A stretch of DNA of 17,281 nucleotides from an uncultured Collinsella sp. (GTDB taxonomy: Bacteria; Actinomycetota; Coriobacteriia; Coriobacteriales; Coriobacteriaceae): the NCBI GenBank assembly GCA_900544235.1, contig UQUL01000041.1, forward strand, positions 1 to 17,281. Direction: 5' to 3'. The notes beneath the pieces were generated by a model. That model saw only the letters and a program-made list of their open reading frames with translations, was not told where the DNA came from and did not search any database. Shown here one piece after another: positions 1 to 6,866 of this stretch; the stretch's first letter is position 1; each line of letters begins with the position of its first letter. The position numbers and the translations under genes were made by a program.

Positions 1-403
1 CCGTGGGATTGCGCGCCAGCTCGGCCTCGGAGACCAGCGACAGGAACGGCAGCATGAGCTGGTTTGCGGCGGGCACGGCGGAGTGCGCGTAGATCATGGT
101 CTTGTCGGGGTCGATGCCGCAGGCAAGGTAGTCCATGACCATGTTGTACACGTTGTCCTGGATATGCTCGGTGGTGTCGCGGTCGGTGATGACCTGGTAG
201 TCGGCGATGAGCACGTTGGTCTTGGCGCCCATGTTCTGCAGCTCAACGCGGCCCTTGAGGGTGCCAAAGTAGTGGCCCAGGTGCAGACGGCCGGTGGGGC
301 GATCACCGGTGAGCATGGTGAACTTCTCGGGCGTATTGGCCAAGCCCTCGCGAATGGCGTTGCTCTTTTGCAGCGCGACTTCGTAGCTGTTCTCGTTTGG
401 CAT
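1..403 (-). CDS. trpS: Tryptophanyl-tRNA synthetase, N-terminal part (runs off the window)
   Basis: This enzyme charges tRNA-Trp with tryptophan in the cytoplasm. I translated 134 codons from the ATG at 403. The protein opens with MPNENSYEVALQKSNAI and carries a class I signature, GDRPTGRLHLGHYFG, at residues 33-47, in which HLGH (41-44) is the HIGH motif. LIADYQVITD (65-74) and ELARNP near the window edge also fit TrpRS rather than TyrRS. The start is supported by AGGAG at 409-413, five bases upstream. The gene is truncated by the window edge and not visibly damaged; the KMSKS motif and C-terminal half lie outside. It shares orientation with the WecA-like gene, with a gap of about 150 bases. 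I see no convincing promoter or leader in that gap. Confidence 0.9.
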   Translation of the reverse strand, partial: MPNENSYEVALQKSNAIREGLANTPEKFTMLTGDRPTGRLHLGHYFGTLKGRVELQNMGAKTNVLIADYQVITDRDTTEHIQDNVYNMVMDYLACGIDPDKTMIYAHSAVPAANQLMLPFLSLVSEAELARNPT

Positions 404-552
404 GATTGCTCCTAACGTATGCGTATTGGTCAAGATGATAACGCGTTTATTGAAAGGGGTGGGGCGTAAGTGGGCGAGGTGCCGGTAGGGCGAGGGCTAT
501 GCGGCGGTCGCGAGCGGCCAGCAGCAAAGAGTCACTTTCTCGTCAATAAAAC

Positions 553-1752
553 CTAGCGCCTGTGGTGGCGCTCCTCTTTGCGCTCCTCGGCTGCCTGCTC
601 CTCCTGTTTAAAGGCAGGGTCGTCGGGGGTTACCAGCTCGTCCTCGTGTGTGCGCTTGTTGTAATGGTGGCGCAGGACGGGCTCAAATAGGTGCAGGTGC
701 TTGGCGAAGGCGGCCGAGCCGATGGCGAGCACGACAAAGATGAGCACGCGCGTGGGCACCTCGACCTGATTGATCGCGGCGGCGCCGGCCGAAAGCATGA
801 TGCACCAGGCGTAGATGAGCAGCACGGCCTGCTTCTGGTTGTAACCCTCTTGGATCAGGCGGTGGTGGATGTGGCCCTTGTCGGCCTGTCCGATGCTAAT
901 GTGGGCGCGCTTGCGGCGCACGATGGCGCTGAACGTGTCGATGATGGGCACGCCTGCCACGATGAGCGGGATGATGAGCGAGGTGAGCGCGGCGGTGCGG
1001 CTCACGTTGAGCAGCGAGATGGAGCCCAAGGCGAAGCCCAACAGCAGCGACCCCGAATCGCCCAAGAAGATGCTCGCGGGGTTGAAGTTGTAATGCAGAA
1101 AAGCCACGCACGAGCCAAAGAGCGCGATGGAGAGCGCGGCGGCGTCGATGCGGCCCGAAAGCATGGCCATCGTAAACATGGTGAACGATGCGATGCCGCA
1201 AATGCCCGTGGCCAGGCCGTCGAGGCCGTCGATGAGGTTGATGATGTTGGTGAACGCCACCAGGTAGATCACGGTGATGGGGTAGGCGAGCCAGCCAAGC
1301 ATGATATCGCCAGGGGCAAACGGGTTGACGATGACGCCGATGCGCAGGCCGCCGATGCAGGCGATGAGCGCGGCGAGCACCTGGCCGGCCAGTTTTTGCT
1401 TGGGCTTGAGCTGGTAGACGTCGTCGATTGCGCCGGTCGCAAAGATGACGGTAAAAGAAAGCGCCAGTATGGGGTAGCTGATGTGTAAGAGGGGATGAGG
1501 CACCAAAACGGGCGGCCAGCCCAGGTACCAGGTGCCTAGGATCTGCACAATGCAGGCGACGACAAGGCCCAAAAAGACCGCCGTGCCGCCCATGCGCGGG
1601 ATGGGCTTGGTGTTAATGCGGCGCTTTGAGGGATAGTCGACGGCGTCGAGCTTGATTGCCAGGCGCTTGACCAGGGGCACCGTGAGAAATGTCGTGATAA
1701 AGGCAGCGGCCGCCACGCATAAGTACGGTATGAAGCTCGTGGATGAAGCCAT
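553..1752 (-). CDS. wecA: WecA/TagO-type undecaprenyl-phosphate GlcNAc-1-phosphate transferase
   Basis: This integral membrane enzyme of the MraY/WecA/TagO family moves a sugar 1-phosphate from a UDP-sugar, typically GlcNAc, to undecaprenyl phosphate. That is the first step of teichoic acid, O-antigen or other wall-glycan synthesis. The 399-residue product has many hydrophobic helices. Family motifs are in order: the PSKRRINTKPIPRMGG loop (41-56), the catalytic pair DD (110-111), NLIDGLDGL (172-180), FLGDSG (229-234), IDTFSAIVRRKR (271-282) and HIHHRL (294-299). The last motif is typical of WecA/TagO and separates it from MraY. The C-terminal 35 or so residues are charged and His-rich and probably cytoplasmic. 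The ATG at 1752 is the only in-frame ATG before an upstream stop, but no good Shine-Dalgarno precedes it. The exact sugar and end product cannot be read from the sequence. The 6S-like RNA lies upstream on the same strand. Confidence 0.9.
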   Translation of the reverse strand: MASSTSFIPYLCVAAAAFITTFLTVPLVKRLAIKLDAVDYPSKRRINTKPIPRMGGTAVFLGLVVACIVQILGTWYLGWPPVLVPHPLLHISYPILALSFTVIFATGAIDDVYQLKPKQKLAGQVLAALIACIGGLRIGVIVNPFAPGDIMLGWLAYPITVIYLVAFTNIINLIDGLDGLATGICGIASFTMFTMAMLSGRIDAAALSIALFGSCVAFLHYNFNPASIFLGDSGSLLLGFALGSISLLNVSRTAALTSLIIPLIVAGVPIIDTFSAIVRRKRAHISIGQADKGHIHHRLIQEGYNQKQAVLLIYAWCIMLSAGAAAINQVEVPTRVLIFVVLAIGSAAFAKHLHLFEPVLRHHYNKRTHEDELVTPDDPAFKQEEQAAEERKEERHHRR

Positions 1753-1966
1753 GAATCGAAAACCGCCAAGCGTCGAAGGAAAAGGTCAAAGGGCGCTACG
1801 CGCAAAAGGGCATAGCTGACCCATGATACTCGACCGAGGGGGTGCGGGGGTTTGCGCCGTGCGATTATCACGCGCTTACCAGATATTGGGATGTTGGCGG
1901 GGGTTCTGCCGAGTGCCGTTGGGTGTCATACGGGATCTGCGATGGCAATTATTGGCAAAATCGGCA

Positions 1967-2136
1967 AAAGAAAACCACCCCCCACGTTACGAAAATGAAC
2001 CCACCTAAAACAGGTGGGTGCCCTCATCGACTGTTCCAGCGTCCTTAACAACGAAGGATACCCGTACTAGGTACGACTGTGTGGGCTCCCTAAATAAACG
2101 CGACGGTTCACCCAGTTGCTCCGCGGGGGGCGGAAT
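1967..2136 (-). ncRNA. ssrS: 6S-like RNA (probable ssrS)
   Basis: 6S RNA mimics an open promoter and sequesters the housekeeping RNA polymerase. On the minus strand a 12-bp closing stem joins CCGCCCCCCGCG (2133-2122) to CGTGGGGGGTGG (1986-1975), with two G-U pairs. Inside it, TGAACC pairs with GGTTCA. A large bubble follows, whose 3' strand carries its own hairpin, CCCACCT-GTTTT-AGGTGGG. Then comes GCCC/GGGC and an apical hairpin, TCCTT/AAGGA. A long rod with a central bulge and a small hairpin on the 3' side of the bulge is the 6S architecture, and about 170 nt is the usual length. The RNA is followed by a T-rich tract (TTTTCTTTT) and preceded by a TATGAT -10 box. It lacks the SRP, tmRNA and RNase P signature sequences. 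The identification rests on structure, not on a covariance-model hit. Confidence 0.62.
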
Positions 2137-2142
2137 ACCTAC

Positions 2143-2148
2143 ATCATA
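2143..2148 (-). promoter_or_regulatory. Predicted -10 box of the 6S-like RNA
   Basis: TATGAT on the minus strand matches the -10 consensus at five of six bases. It sits about seven bases before the start of the folded RNA, near 2136. The matching -35 is poor (TGGAAT at a 16-base spacing). Confidence 0.45.
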
Positions 2149-2173
2149 AAGCGGCACTTTATCGATTCCAGTC

Positions 2174-2202
2174 TTGACATTACAAAAATCGTGTCGGACG
2201 AT
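2174..2202 (+). promoter_or_regulatory. Predicted promoter of the radical SAM gene
   Basis: A perfect TTGACA (2174-2179) is followed after 17 bases by a weak -10, GACGAT (2197-2202). It lies about 80 bases upstream of the ATG at 2286 and directly beside the 6S-like promoter on the other strand, so the two may compete for polymerase. Confidence 0.4.
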
Positions 2203-2285
2203 TACGGCGCCTTGGACTCGAGCCGTCTGTGCGGTTGGTCCCTTTGCGTTTGAGCTGCTGAATCGTTGTTTTGGAGCATGTTTTT

Positions 2286-3224
2286 ATGCCGACGTCGTTG
2301 ACCGAACTTTTTTCGCCCGCCTGCCATTTGTGCCCACGCCGTTGCGGCGCGGCACGCGACGAGGGCGCGCGTGGCGTGTGCGGCGCCGACGACACGCTTA
2401 AGGTCGCCCGCGCGGCGCTTCATATGTGGGAGGAGCCGCCTATCTCGGGTGAGGCCGGTTCGGGCACGATCTTCTTTAGCGGCTGCTCGCTCAAATGTAT
2501 CTACTGCCAGAACCACGAGATCTCGACCGGCAATTTTGGCCTTGAGATTTCGCCTGAGCGCCTGGTCGAGATTATGCTGGAATTGCAGGACCAGGGTGCT
2601 AACAACATCAATTTGGTGACGGCGACGCACTATGCACACCTGTTGCCTGCCGTGATTGCCGCGGCACGGACGCGCGGGCTGGTCATCCCAATCGTCTACA
2701 ACACGAGCGGTTACGAGCGCGCGAGTGCCGTGGCGGCGCTGGGCGACCTGGTCGATGTGTGGCTTACCGACTTTAAATATGCCGATGCCGGGCTTGCGCA
2801 GTCGCTCTCTCATATAAAGGACTACCCACGTGTGGCCGTGTCAGGCCTGGCTCAGATGGCGCGCGAGATCGAGCGCCGCGGGGGAGAGCTGGTGGATGAG
2901 GGCGGGCTCATGAAGCGCGGCATGATTGTGCGCCATCTGGTACTGCCGGGACATGCAGACGATTCGTGTCGCGTGCTGGACCTGGTGTGGCAGACGGTGG
3001 GCGATGTGCCGATCTCGGTCATGAACCAGTACACGCCCAATGCACTTATGCGCGAGCAGGGCGGCGACCTGGCGCGTGCCGTGACGCGCGAGGAGTACGA
3101 GCAGGTGCTCGACCATGCCGACGACCTGGGCTTTACGACGATGTTCTGGCAAGAGGGCGGCGCGGTAGACGAGAGCTTCACCCCGGCCTTCGACACCACC
3201 GGTGTTCTCACCAGTGCAAAGTAG
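2286..3224 (+). CDS. PflX-like radical SAM protein (COG1313-type activase homologue)
   Basis: This 312-residue radical SAM protein resembles pyruvate formate-lyase activating enzyme homologues of the PflX group. Such enzymes use a [4Fe-4S] cluster to cleave S-adenosylmethionine into a radical. The cluster motif CSLKCIYC (C67, C71, C74) is intact. Ahead of it lies a second cysteine set, CHLCPRRCG (C13, C16, C20) plus C32, typical of the PflX group. The start at ATG 2286 is chosen because GGAG (2273-2276) stands nine bases upstream. A TTG start at 2271 would place that site inside the gene. No glycyl radical enzyme or other obvious substrate gene is adjacent, so the substrate is unknown. The gene appears to be transcribed alone: it has its own upstream promoter, and a tRNA with its own promoter follows. 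Confidence 0.82.
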   Translation: MPTSLTELFSPACHLCPRRCGAARDEGARGVCGADDTLKVARAALHMWEEPPISGEAGSGTIFFSGCSLKCIYCQNHEISTGNFGLEISPERLVEIMLELQDQGANNINLVTATHYAHLLPAVIAAARTRGLVIPIVYNTSGYERASAVAALGDLVDVWLTDFKYADAGLAQSLSHIKDYPRVAVSGLAQMAREIERRGGELVDEGGLMKRGMIVRHLVLPGHADDSCRVLDLVWQTVGDVPISVMNQYTPNALMREQGGDLARAVTREEYEQVLDHADDLGFTTMFWQEGGAVDESFTPAFDTTGVLTSAK

Positions 3225-3333
3225 TGCGTTCGTCGATGAATTTTCTGGGACGGGGATAAAAAATCATCGAGAGCATCGCCTGTTCGAAAAGTTGCCAAAA
3301 TAGCCGCGCCCCAAAAAGACTGGTTATTGGGCG

Positions 3334-3361
3334 TTGACAGTTGGCGAGCCGTAGGTAAAAT
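3334..3361 (+). promoter_or_regulatory. Promoter of tRNA-Ala
   Basis: TTGACA (3334-3339), a 16-base spacer and TAAAAT (3356-3361) form a strong housekeeping promoter. It ends about 14 bases before the tRNA 5' end. Confidence 0.7.
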
Positions 3362-3374
3362 ATCGACTTGTCTT

Positions 3375-3447
3375 GGGGACGTAGCTCAGTTGGGAGAGCG
3401 CTGCCGTCGCATGGCAGAGGCCGAGGGTTCGACTCCCTTCGTCTCCA
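3375..3447 (+). tRNA. tRNA-Ala (anticodon CGC)
   Basis: The 73-base cloverleaf folds cleanly. The acceptor stem is GGGGACG/CGTCTCC, and the D arm is GCTC/GAGC. The anticodon stem CTGCC/GGCAG encloses loop GTCGCAT, with anticodon CGC at 3408-3410 reading codon GCG. The variable loop has five bases and the T arm has TTCGACT. The G3-U70 pair that marks alanine tRNAs is present, and the discriminator base is A. The terminal CCA is not encoded: CCC follows the discriminator. GCG-reading tRNA is expected in a GC-rich genome with many GCG codons. Its own promoter and a downstream hairpin suggest it is transcribed on its own. Confidence 0.95.
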
Positions 3448-3461
3448 CCCTTGGATTTGAT

Positions 3462-3493
3462 AAGCCGCTGACATTGTGTCGGCGGCTTTTTTT
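3462..3493 (+). terminator. Intrinsic terminator after tRNA-Ala
   Basis: AAGCCGC (3462-3468) pairs with GCGGCTT (3482-3488), extended inward by GACA/TGTC, and a run of seven T follows (3487-3493). It closes the tRNA transcript just ahead of the small membrane-protein gene. Confidence 0.8.
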
Positions 3494-3511
3494 AAAAGAA
3501 AGGGCTATACC

Positions 3512-3970
3512 ATGGCCGAGCTTGAGTCCCAACCACTGTCTGCCGAGGAGCGCGCCGAGTTGGAGGAGCTCCGCGCCGAGAAGGCTCGTCGCGAGGCCCA
3601 GGAAGAGGCCCGTCGCGAGCGCGAGGAGCTGGCTGCCCTGCGCGCCGAGCGTGCGAAGGCCGAGGAGGTCGCCGCGAACGCCGCATCCGAGCGCAAGCCC
3701 GCGCCCGCACCCAAGCCCGCTGCCGCGAAGCCTGCACCTGCCGCGCCCAAGCCTCAGCCTAAAAAGGCCGCTCGTCCCAAGTCCGTCGAGCCCAAGTCGA
3801 GCCGTGACGAGATGACCTTTGCCCAGCGCATGGTTACCTCCAAGGAGCCTACGGGCGAGAACGAGATCCCTGGCATGGCGCCGGCTCAAAAAATCATCAT
3901 TGTCCTTGCCCTCATCGCGTTTGTCATCTTTATGGGCTACACGATCCTGACCAGCATGGGCCTGCTCTAA
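3512..3970 (+). CDS. Small coiled-coil protein with C-terminal membrane anchor, unknown function
   Basis: I do not recognise this 152-residue protein. Residues 1-60 or so are very rich in Glu, Arg and Ala in a heptad-like pattern (repeats such as RAEKARREAQEEARRERE), so a coiled coil is likely. Residues of about 62-92 are a Pro/Ala/Lys linker (KPAPAPKPAAAKPAP). The end carries one hydrophobic helix, IIIVLALIAFVIFMGYTI, near residues 126-143, with almost nothing after it. This suggests a tail-anchored protein with its charged part in the cytoplasm. ATG 3512 is chosen because AAAGAAAGGG precedes it; a GTG at 3476 would lie inside the upstream terminator. It is followed by pncB after 84 bases with no terminator, so the two may share a transcript. 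Confidence 0.75.
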   Translation: MAELESQPLSAEERAELEELRAEKARREAQEEARREREELAALRAERAKAEEVAANAASERKPAPAPKPAAAKPAPAAPKPQPKKAARPKSVEPKSSRDEMTFAQRMVTSKEPTGENEIPGMAPAQKIIIVLALIAFVIFMGYTILTSMGLL

Positions 3971-4054
3971 CCGATTTGCATCGGGCATCATGTCCGCATG
4001 CTCTGCTCTCGTCCAACCCTCAAATTCTGCACCACACATCCGAAAGGTCGCCCC

Positions 4055-5560
4055 ATGGCTTTGACCGACATCTCGCATCCCACCGACATTGCAATGCTCA
4101 CCGATCTGTACGAGCTCACTATGGCCCAGGGCCTGTGGGAGAGCGGCAAGGCCAATGAGCAGGGTTGTTTTACCGCGTTTTACCGCGACCATCCCTTTGG
4201 CAGCGCCTATGCCGTCATGTGCGGCACCGCCGAGCTGCCCGAGCTAGTCGAGAATCTGCGCTTTACGCCCGAGGATATCGACTACCTCGCCTCGCTCCAG
4301 GCCCCGGCCGGCGGCGCGATGTTCAAGTCCGCATTCCTCGACTACCTGCGCGATTTTCGTGCGCATGTAAATATCGACGCCGTCCCCGAGGGCGAGCTCG
4401 TCTTTCCACGCGAGCCCATGGTGCGCGTCACCGGTCCTGCGCTCGAGTGCCAGCTGCTTGAGACGGCGCTGCTCAACATCGTCGGGTTCCAGACACTTGT
4501 CGCCACCAAGACGGCGCGAGTGGTGCTGGCGGCGGACGGCCGTCCCGTGGCCGAGTTTGGCCTGCGCCGAGCCCAGGGTCCCGATGGCGGCCTGGCCGTT
4601 GCGCGCGCGAGCTACGTTGCCGGCTGCTCCTCTACGTCCAATGTGCTCGCCGGCCGCCGCTACGGTATTCCCGTCTTTGGCACGCATGCGCACAGCTGGG
4701 TGATGAGCTTCGATTCCGAGCTCGAGGCCTTCCGCGCCTTTGCCAAGTCGAGCCCCAAGAACTGCACGCTGCTCATCGACACCTACGATGTGCGCGAGGG
4801 CTGCGAGCATGCCATTACGGTTGCCAAGGAGATGGAGGCGGCGGGCGAGCGCCTGTCGGCTATTCGCATTGACTCGGGCGACCTCGCCAAGCTCTCCAAG
4901 TATGTCCGCGGCCGTTTTGATGCCGAGGGCCTGCCCTATGTGGGGATCTCGGTTTCTAACGATCTGGATGAGTACACGATTCAGTCGCTGCTCGACCAGG
5001 GCGCGCCCATCGACAGTTTTGGCGTGGGTACCAAGCTCGCGACCTGCTATGACCAGCCGGCGCTGGGTGGCGTGTACAAGCTTTCCGCCCGCCGTGCGAG
5101 CGAGACAGATCCATGGACGCCGGTGGTCAAGCTCTCCGAGCAGCCCTACAAGCGCACGATCCCGGGCGTGCAGCGCGTGCGCCGTTATTACGACGGCTTT
5201 GGCGGCCCGGTCTGCGACATGATCTACGACGAGGACCATCTGGTGGGGGAGGGCGCCGCGCGCGGCAATACCCTCGTGGCCGTGAATGATGCCGCCCTGG
5301 TGACCGACGTGTCCGAACTTGAGTATCGCGAGCTGCTGGTGCCGATCGTGCGCGATGGCAGTGCAGTGGCTCCGCGTGAGAGCATCCAGGACGCGCGCGA
5401 GCGCTGTGTTTGGGCGCTCGATCATCTGGACGCAGCTTTCAAGCGCTTCCTGTACCCGCAGACCTATGTGGTGGGCATGGAGCAGGGCCTGGCTCAGGTG
5501 CGCGACGAGCTCGTGCGCAAGAACATGGCCGCGGCCTCGGCTTTCCCCTGGGCAAAATGA
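4055..5560 (+). CDS. pncB: Nicotinate phosphoribosyltransferase
   Basis: PncB makes nicotinate mononucleotide from nicotinate and PRPP in the Preiss-Handler NAD salvage pathway, using ATP. The 501-residue protein has the family landmarks: LYELTMAQGLW near residues 18-28, EFGLRRAQG (167-175), and GTHAHSWV (209-216). H213 in AHS corresponds to the histidine that is phosphorylated in the family. DSGDLAKLSKYVR and FGVGTKLATCYDQPALGGVYK follow in the PRPP-binding barrel. The start at ATG 4055 has GAAAGG (4042-4047) seven bases upstream. An in-frame ATG at 3998 would add 19 unconserved-looking residues and lacks a good site. proB follows 79 bases downstream without a terminator, so the two may form an operon. 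Confidence 0.93.
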   Translation: MALTDISHPTDIAMLTDLYELTMAQGLWESGKANEQGCFTAFYRDHPFGSAYAVMCGTAELPELVENLRFTPEDIDYLASLQAPAGGAMFKSAFLDYLRDFRAHVNIDAVPEGELVFPREPMVRVTGPALECQLLETALLNIVGFQTLVATKTARVVLAADGRPVAEFGLRRAQGPDGGLAVARASYVAGCSSTSNVLAGRRYGIPVFGTHAHSWVMSFDSELEAFRAFAKSSPKNCTLLIDTYDVREGCEHAITVAKEMEAAGERLSAIRIDSGDLAKLSKYVRGRFDAEGLPYVGISVSNDLDEYTIQSLLDQGAPIDSFGVGTKLATCYDQPALGGVYKLSARRASETDPWTPVVKLSEQPYKRTIPGVQRVRRYYDGFGGPVCDMIYDEDHLVGEGAARGNTLVAVNDAALVTDVSELEYRELLVPIVRDGSAVAPRESIQDARERCVWALDHLDAAFKRFLYPQTYVVGMEQGLAQVRDELVRKNMAAASAFPWAK

Positions 5561-5639
5561 TTCCTTGGGCGGTAGGGGCGAGTCACGCTCCCTTGGCCGC
5601 CAGCTCGGCCGTTCGCTGAACAGTTGATTGGTTTGACGT

Positions 5640-6767
5640 ATGACGACTTCTTATAAAACGATGGTGGTAAAGATCGGTTCGTCCACGGTGGTGGGCGCCG
5701 ATGGCAAGGTCAACCGCGCCTTTATCGGCGGACTTGCCGATCAAGCCGCAGCGCTGCGCAAGCTCGGCTGGCGTCTGGTCGTGGTGAGCTCGGGCGCTAT
5801 TGCCTGTGGCTATCCCGTGTTGGGCTTCGACCGCAAGCCGGTCGGCGACCTTCCGAGCCTGCAGGCCTGCGCCTCGGCTGGTCAGTGCATCATCTCGTCG
5901 GCCTACGACGAGGAGTTCCATGCGCGCGAACTGCTCACCTCGCTCGTGCTGCTCACGCGCCACGACACGGCCCGTCGCACGTCCTACCTGCATGCGCGCG
6001 ACGCCCTGCTGCGCCTCGTGGAGCTTGGCGTGGTGCCGGTCGTCAACGAGAACGATACCGTTACCGTCGATGAGATCAAGTTTGGCGACAACGACACGCT
6101 GGCTGCGCTCGTGAGCTGTCTGGTTTCCGCCGACCTGTGCGTGACGCTGTCCGACATCGACGGCCTCTACACCGCCAATCCGCACGAGGACCCGACGGCC
6201 GAGTTTGTCCCGGTCGTGCATAAGATCGATGCCAAGATTATCGCCTCGGCGGGCGATTCTTCCACATCGGTGGGCACGGGCGGCATGATCACCAAGATTC
6301 GCGCGAGCCGCATCCTGATGACGGCGGGCATTCAGAGCGTGATTTGCTCGGGCGAGGAGCCCGATGCCCTCGTGCGTCTCGCCCGCGGCGAGAGCGTGGG
6401 AACCCTGTTCGATCCGCCGGCGGAGCGCCTGGACATCGCACCCCGCAAACTGTGGATCGCGCTGGGCGACAAGGCCCACGGCTCGGTGACGGTTGATGAC
6501 GGTGCTGCGAAGGCGCTGGTCAGCCGTGGCTCTTCCCTGCTTGCGGTGGGTATTCGCGAGGTCGATGGCCAGTTTGCCGAGGGCGATGTGCTCGATGTGT
6601 GCGATCCGAGCGGTATGGTCGTCGCCCGCGGTATCGCCGAGGCCGATTCGGACGTGCTGGAGCTTGCAGCCGGCCGCCGCCAGGACCAGATCGCCAGCAA
6701 CCGCCTGCTCGCTAACCTGGCCGAGAAGCCGGCGATACACAGGGATAACTTGATCGTATTTGCATAA
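5640..6767 (+). CDS. proB: Glutamate 5-kinase with PUA domain
   Basis: ProB phosphorylates L-glutamate to glutamyl 5-phosphate, the committed and usually proline-inhibited step of proline synthesis. The 375-residue length is that of the two-domain form. An amino-acid kinase domain covers residues 7-255 or so, with VVKIGSS (9-15), VVVSSGAIACG (47-57), VPVVNENDTV (132-141), FGDND (148-152) and GTGGMITKI (212-220). A PUA domain follows from about 270, with SRGSSLLAVGI (295-305) and EGDVLDV (314-320). No clear Shine-Dalgarno precedes ATG 5640, which fits translation after pncB but leaves the start less certain. proA is not adjacent: it lies 1.6 kb downstream beyond an oppositely oriented peptidase gene. 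A strong terminator follows two bases after the stop codon. Confidence 0.94.
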   Translation: MTTSYKTMVVKIGSSTVVGADGKVNRAFIGGLADQAAALRKLGWRLVVVSSGAIACGYPVLGFDRKPVGDLPSLQACASAGQCIISSAYDEEFHARELLTSLVLLTRHDTARRTSYLHARDALLRLVELGVVPVVNENDTVTVDEIKFGDNDTLAALVSCLVSADLCVTLSDIDGLYTANPHEDPTAEFVPVVHKIDAKIIASAGDSSTSVGTGGMITKIRASRILMTAGIQSVICSGEEPDALVRLARGESVGTLFDPPAERLDIAPRKLWIALGDKAHGSVTVDDGAAKALVSRGSSLLAVGIREVDGQFAEGDVLDVCDPSGMVVARGIAEADSDVLELAAGRRQDQIASNRLLANLAEKPAIHRDNLIVFA

Positions 6768-6768
6768 A

Positions 6769-6810
6769 GAAAGACAGCGCTGCGGATCGTTTCCTGCAGC
6801 GCTGTCTTTC
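6769..6810 (+). terminator. Terminator of proB
   Basis: A perfect 15-bp stem (6769-6783 with 6796-6810, GAAAGACAGCGCTGC and its complement) with a 12-base loop begins two bases after the proB stop. The T-rich tail is part of the stem (TCTTTCTC), so termination may work in both directions and also serve the convergent peptidase gene. Confidence 0.75.
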
Positions 6811-6812
6811 TC

Positions 6813-6866
6813 GTGCCGGCACTTGGGGACGTTCCTTATGTGCCGGCACTTTGGGACACTCCTTAG
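6813..6866. repeat. Two tandem 27-bp palindrome-containing repeats
   Basis: Unit 1 (6813-6839) and unit 2 (6840-6866) match at 23 of 27 bases. Each begins with the perfect 10-base palindrome GTGCCGGCAC. A GGGAC-containing block (TTGGGGACGTTCCTTAT in unit 1, TTTGGGACACTCCTTAG in unit 2) follows. The pair fills the gap between the proB terminator and the stop codon of the convergent peptidase gene exactly. I infer a REP-like dispersed repeat; no transposase is present in the window. Confidence 0.75.

Larger units (their letters stand above)
1753..2285. other. Intergenic region with 6S-like RNA and divergent promoter
   Basis: This gap of 533 bases separates the minus-strand WecA-like gene from the plus-strand radical SAM gene. 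Positions 1967-2136 form the 6S-like RNA described separately, and 2143-2202 hold back-to-back promoter signals. The short ORFs at 1823-2048 have no ribosome binding site and no recognisable product, so I do not call them. The part nearest the WecA-like gene (1753-1960) is the presumed leader of that gene. I see no clear -35/-10 pair there; a GATAAT-like hexamer on the minus strand near 1860-1868 has no matching -35. Confidence 0.5.

Noticed and set aside
1823..2048. Two short plus-strand ORFs in the gap before the 6S-like RNA
   Set aside because: They have no ribosome binding site, overlap each other in different frames, run into the structured RNA region and have no recognisable product.
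3375..3447. tRNA-Ala as an integration (att) site
   Set aside because: No integrase gene, no repeated tRNA 3' fragment and no foreign-looking genes are found downstream in the window.
4244..5425. 393-codon minus-strand open frame opposite pncB
   Set aside because: The plus strand encodes clear nicotinate phosphoribosyltransferase motifs throughout. The antisense frame has none.
5583..6740. 385-codon minus-strand open frame opposite proB
   Set aside because: It is an antisense shadow; ProB motifs cover the plus frame from end to end.
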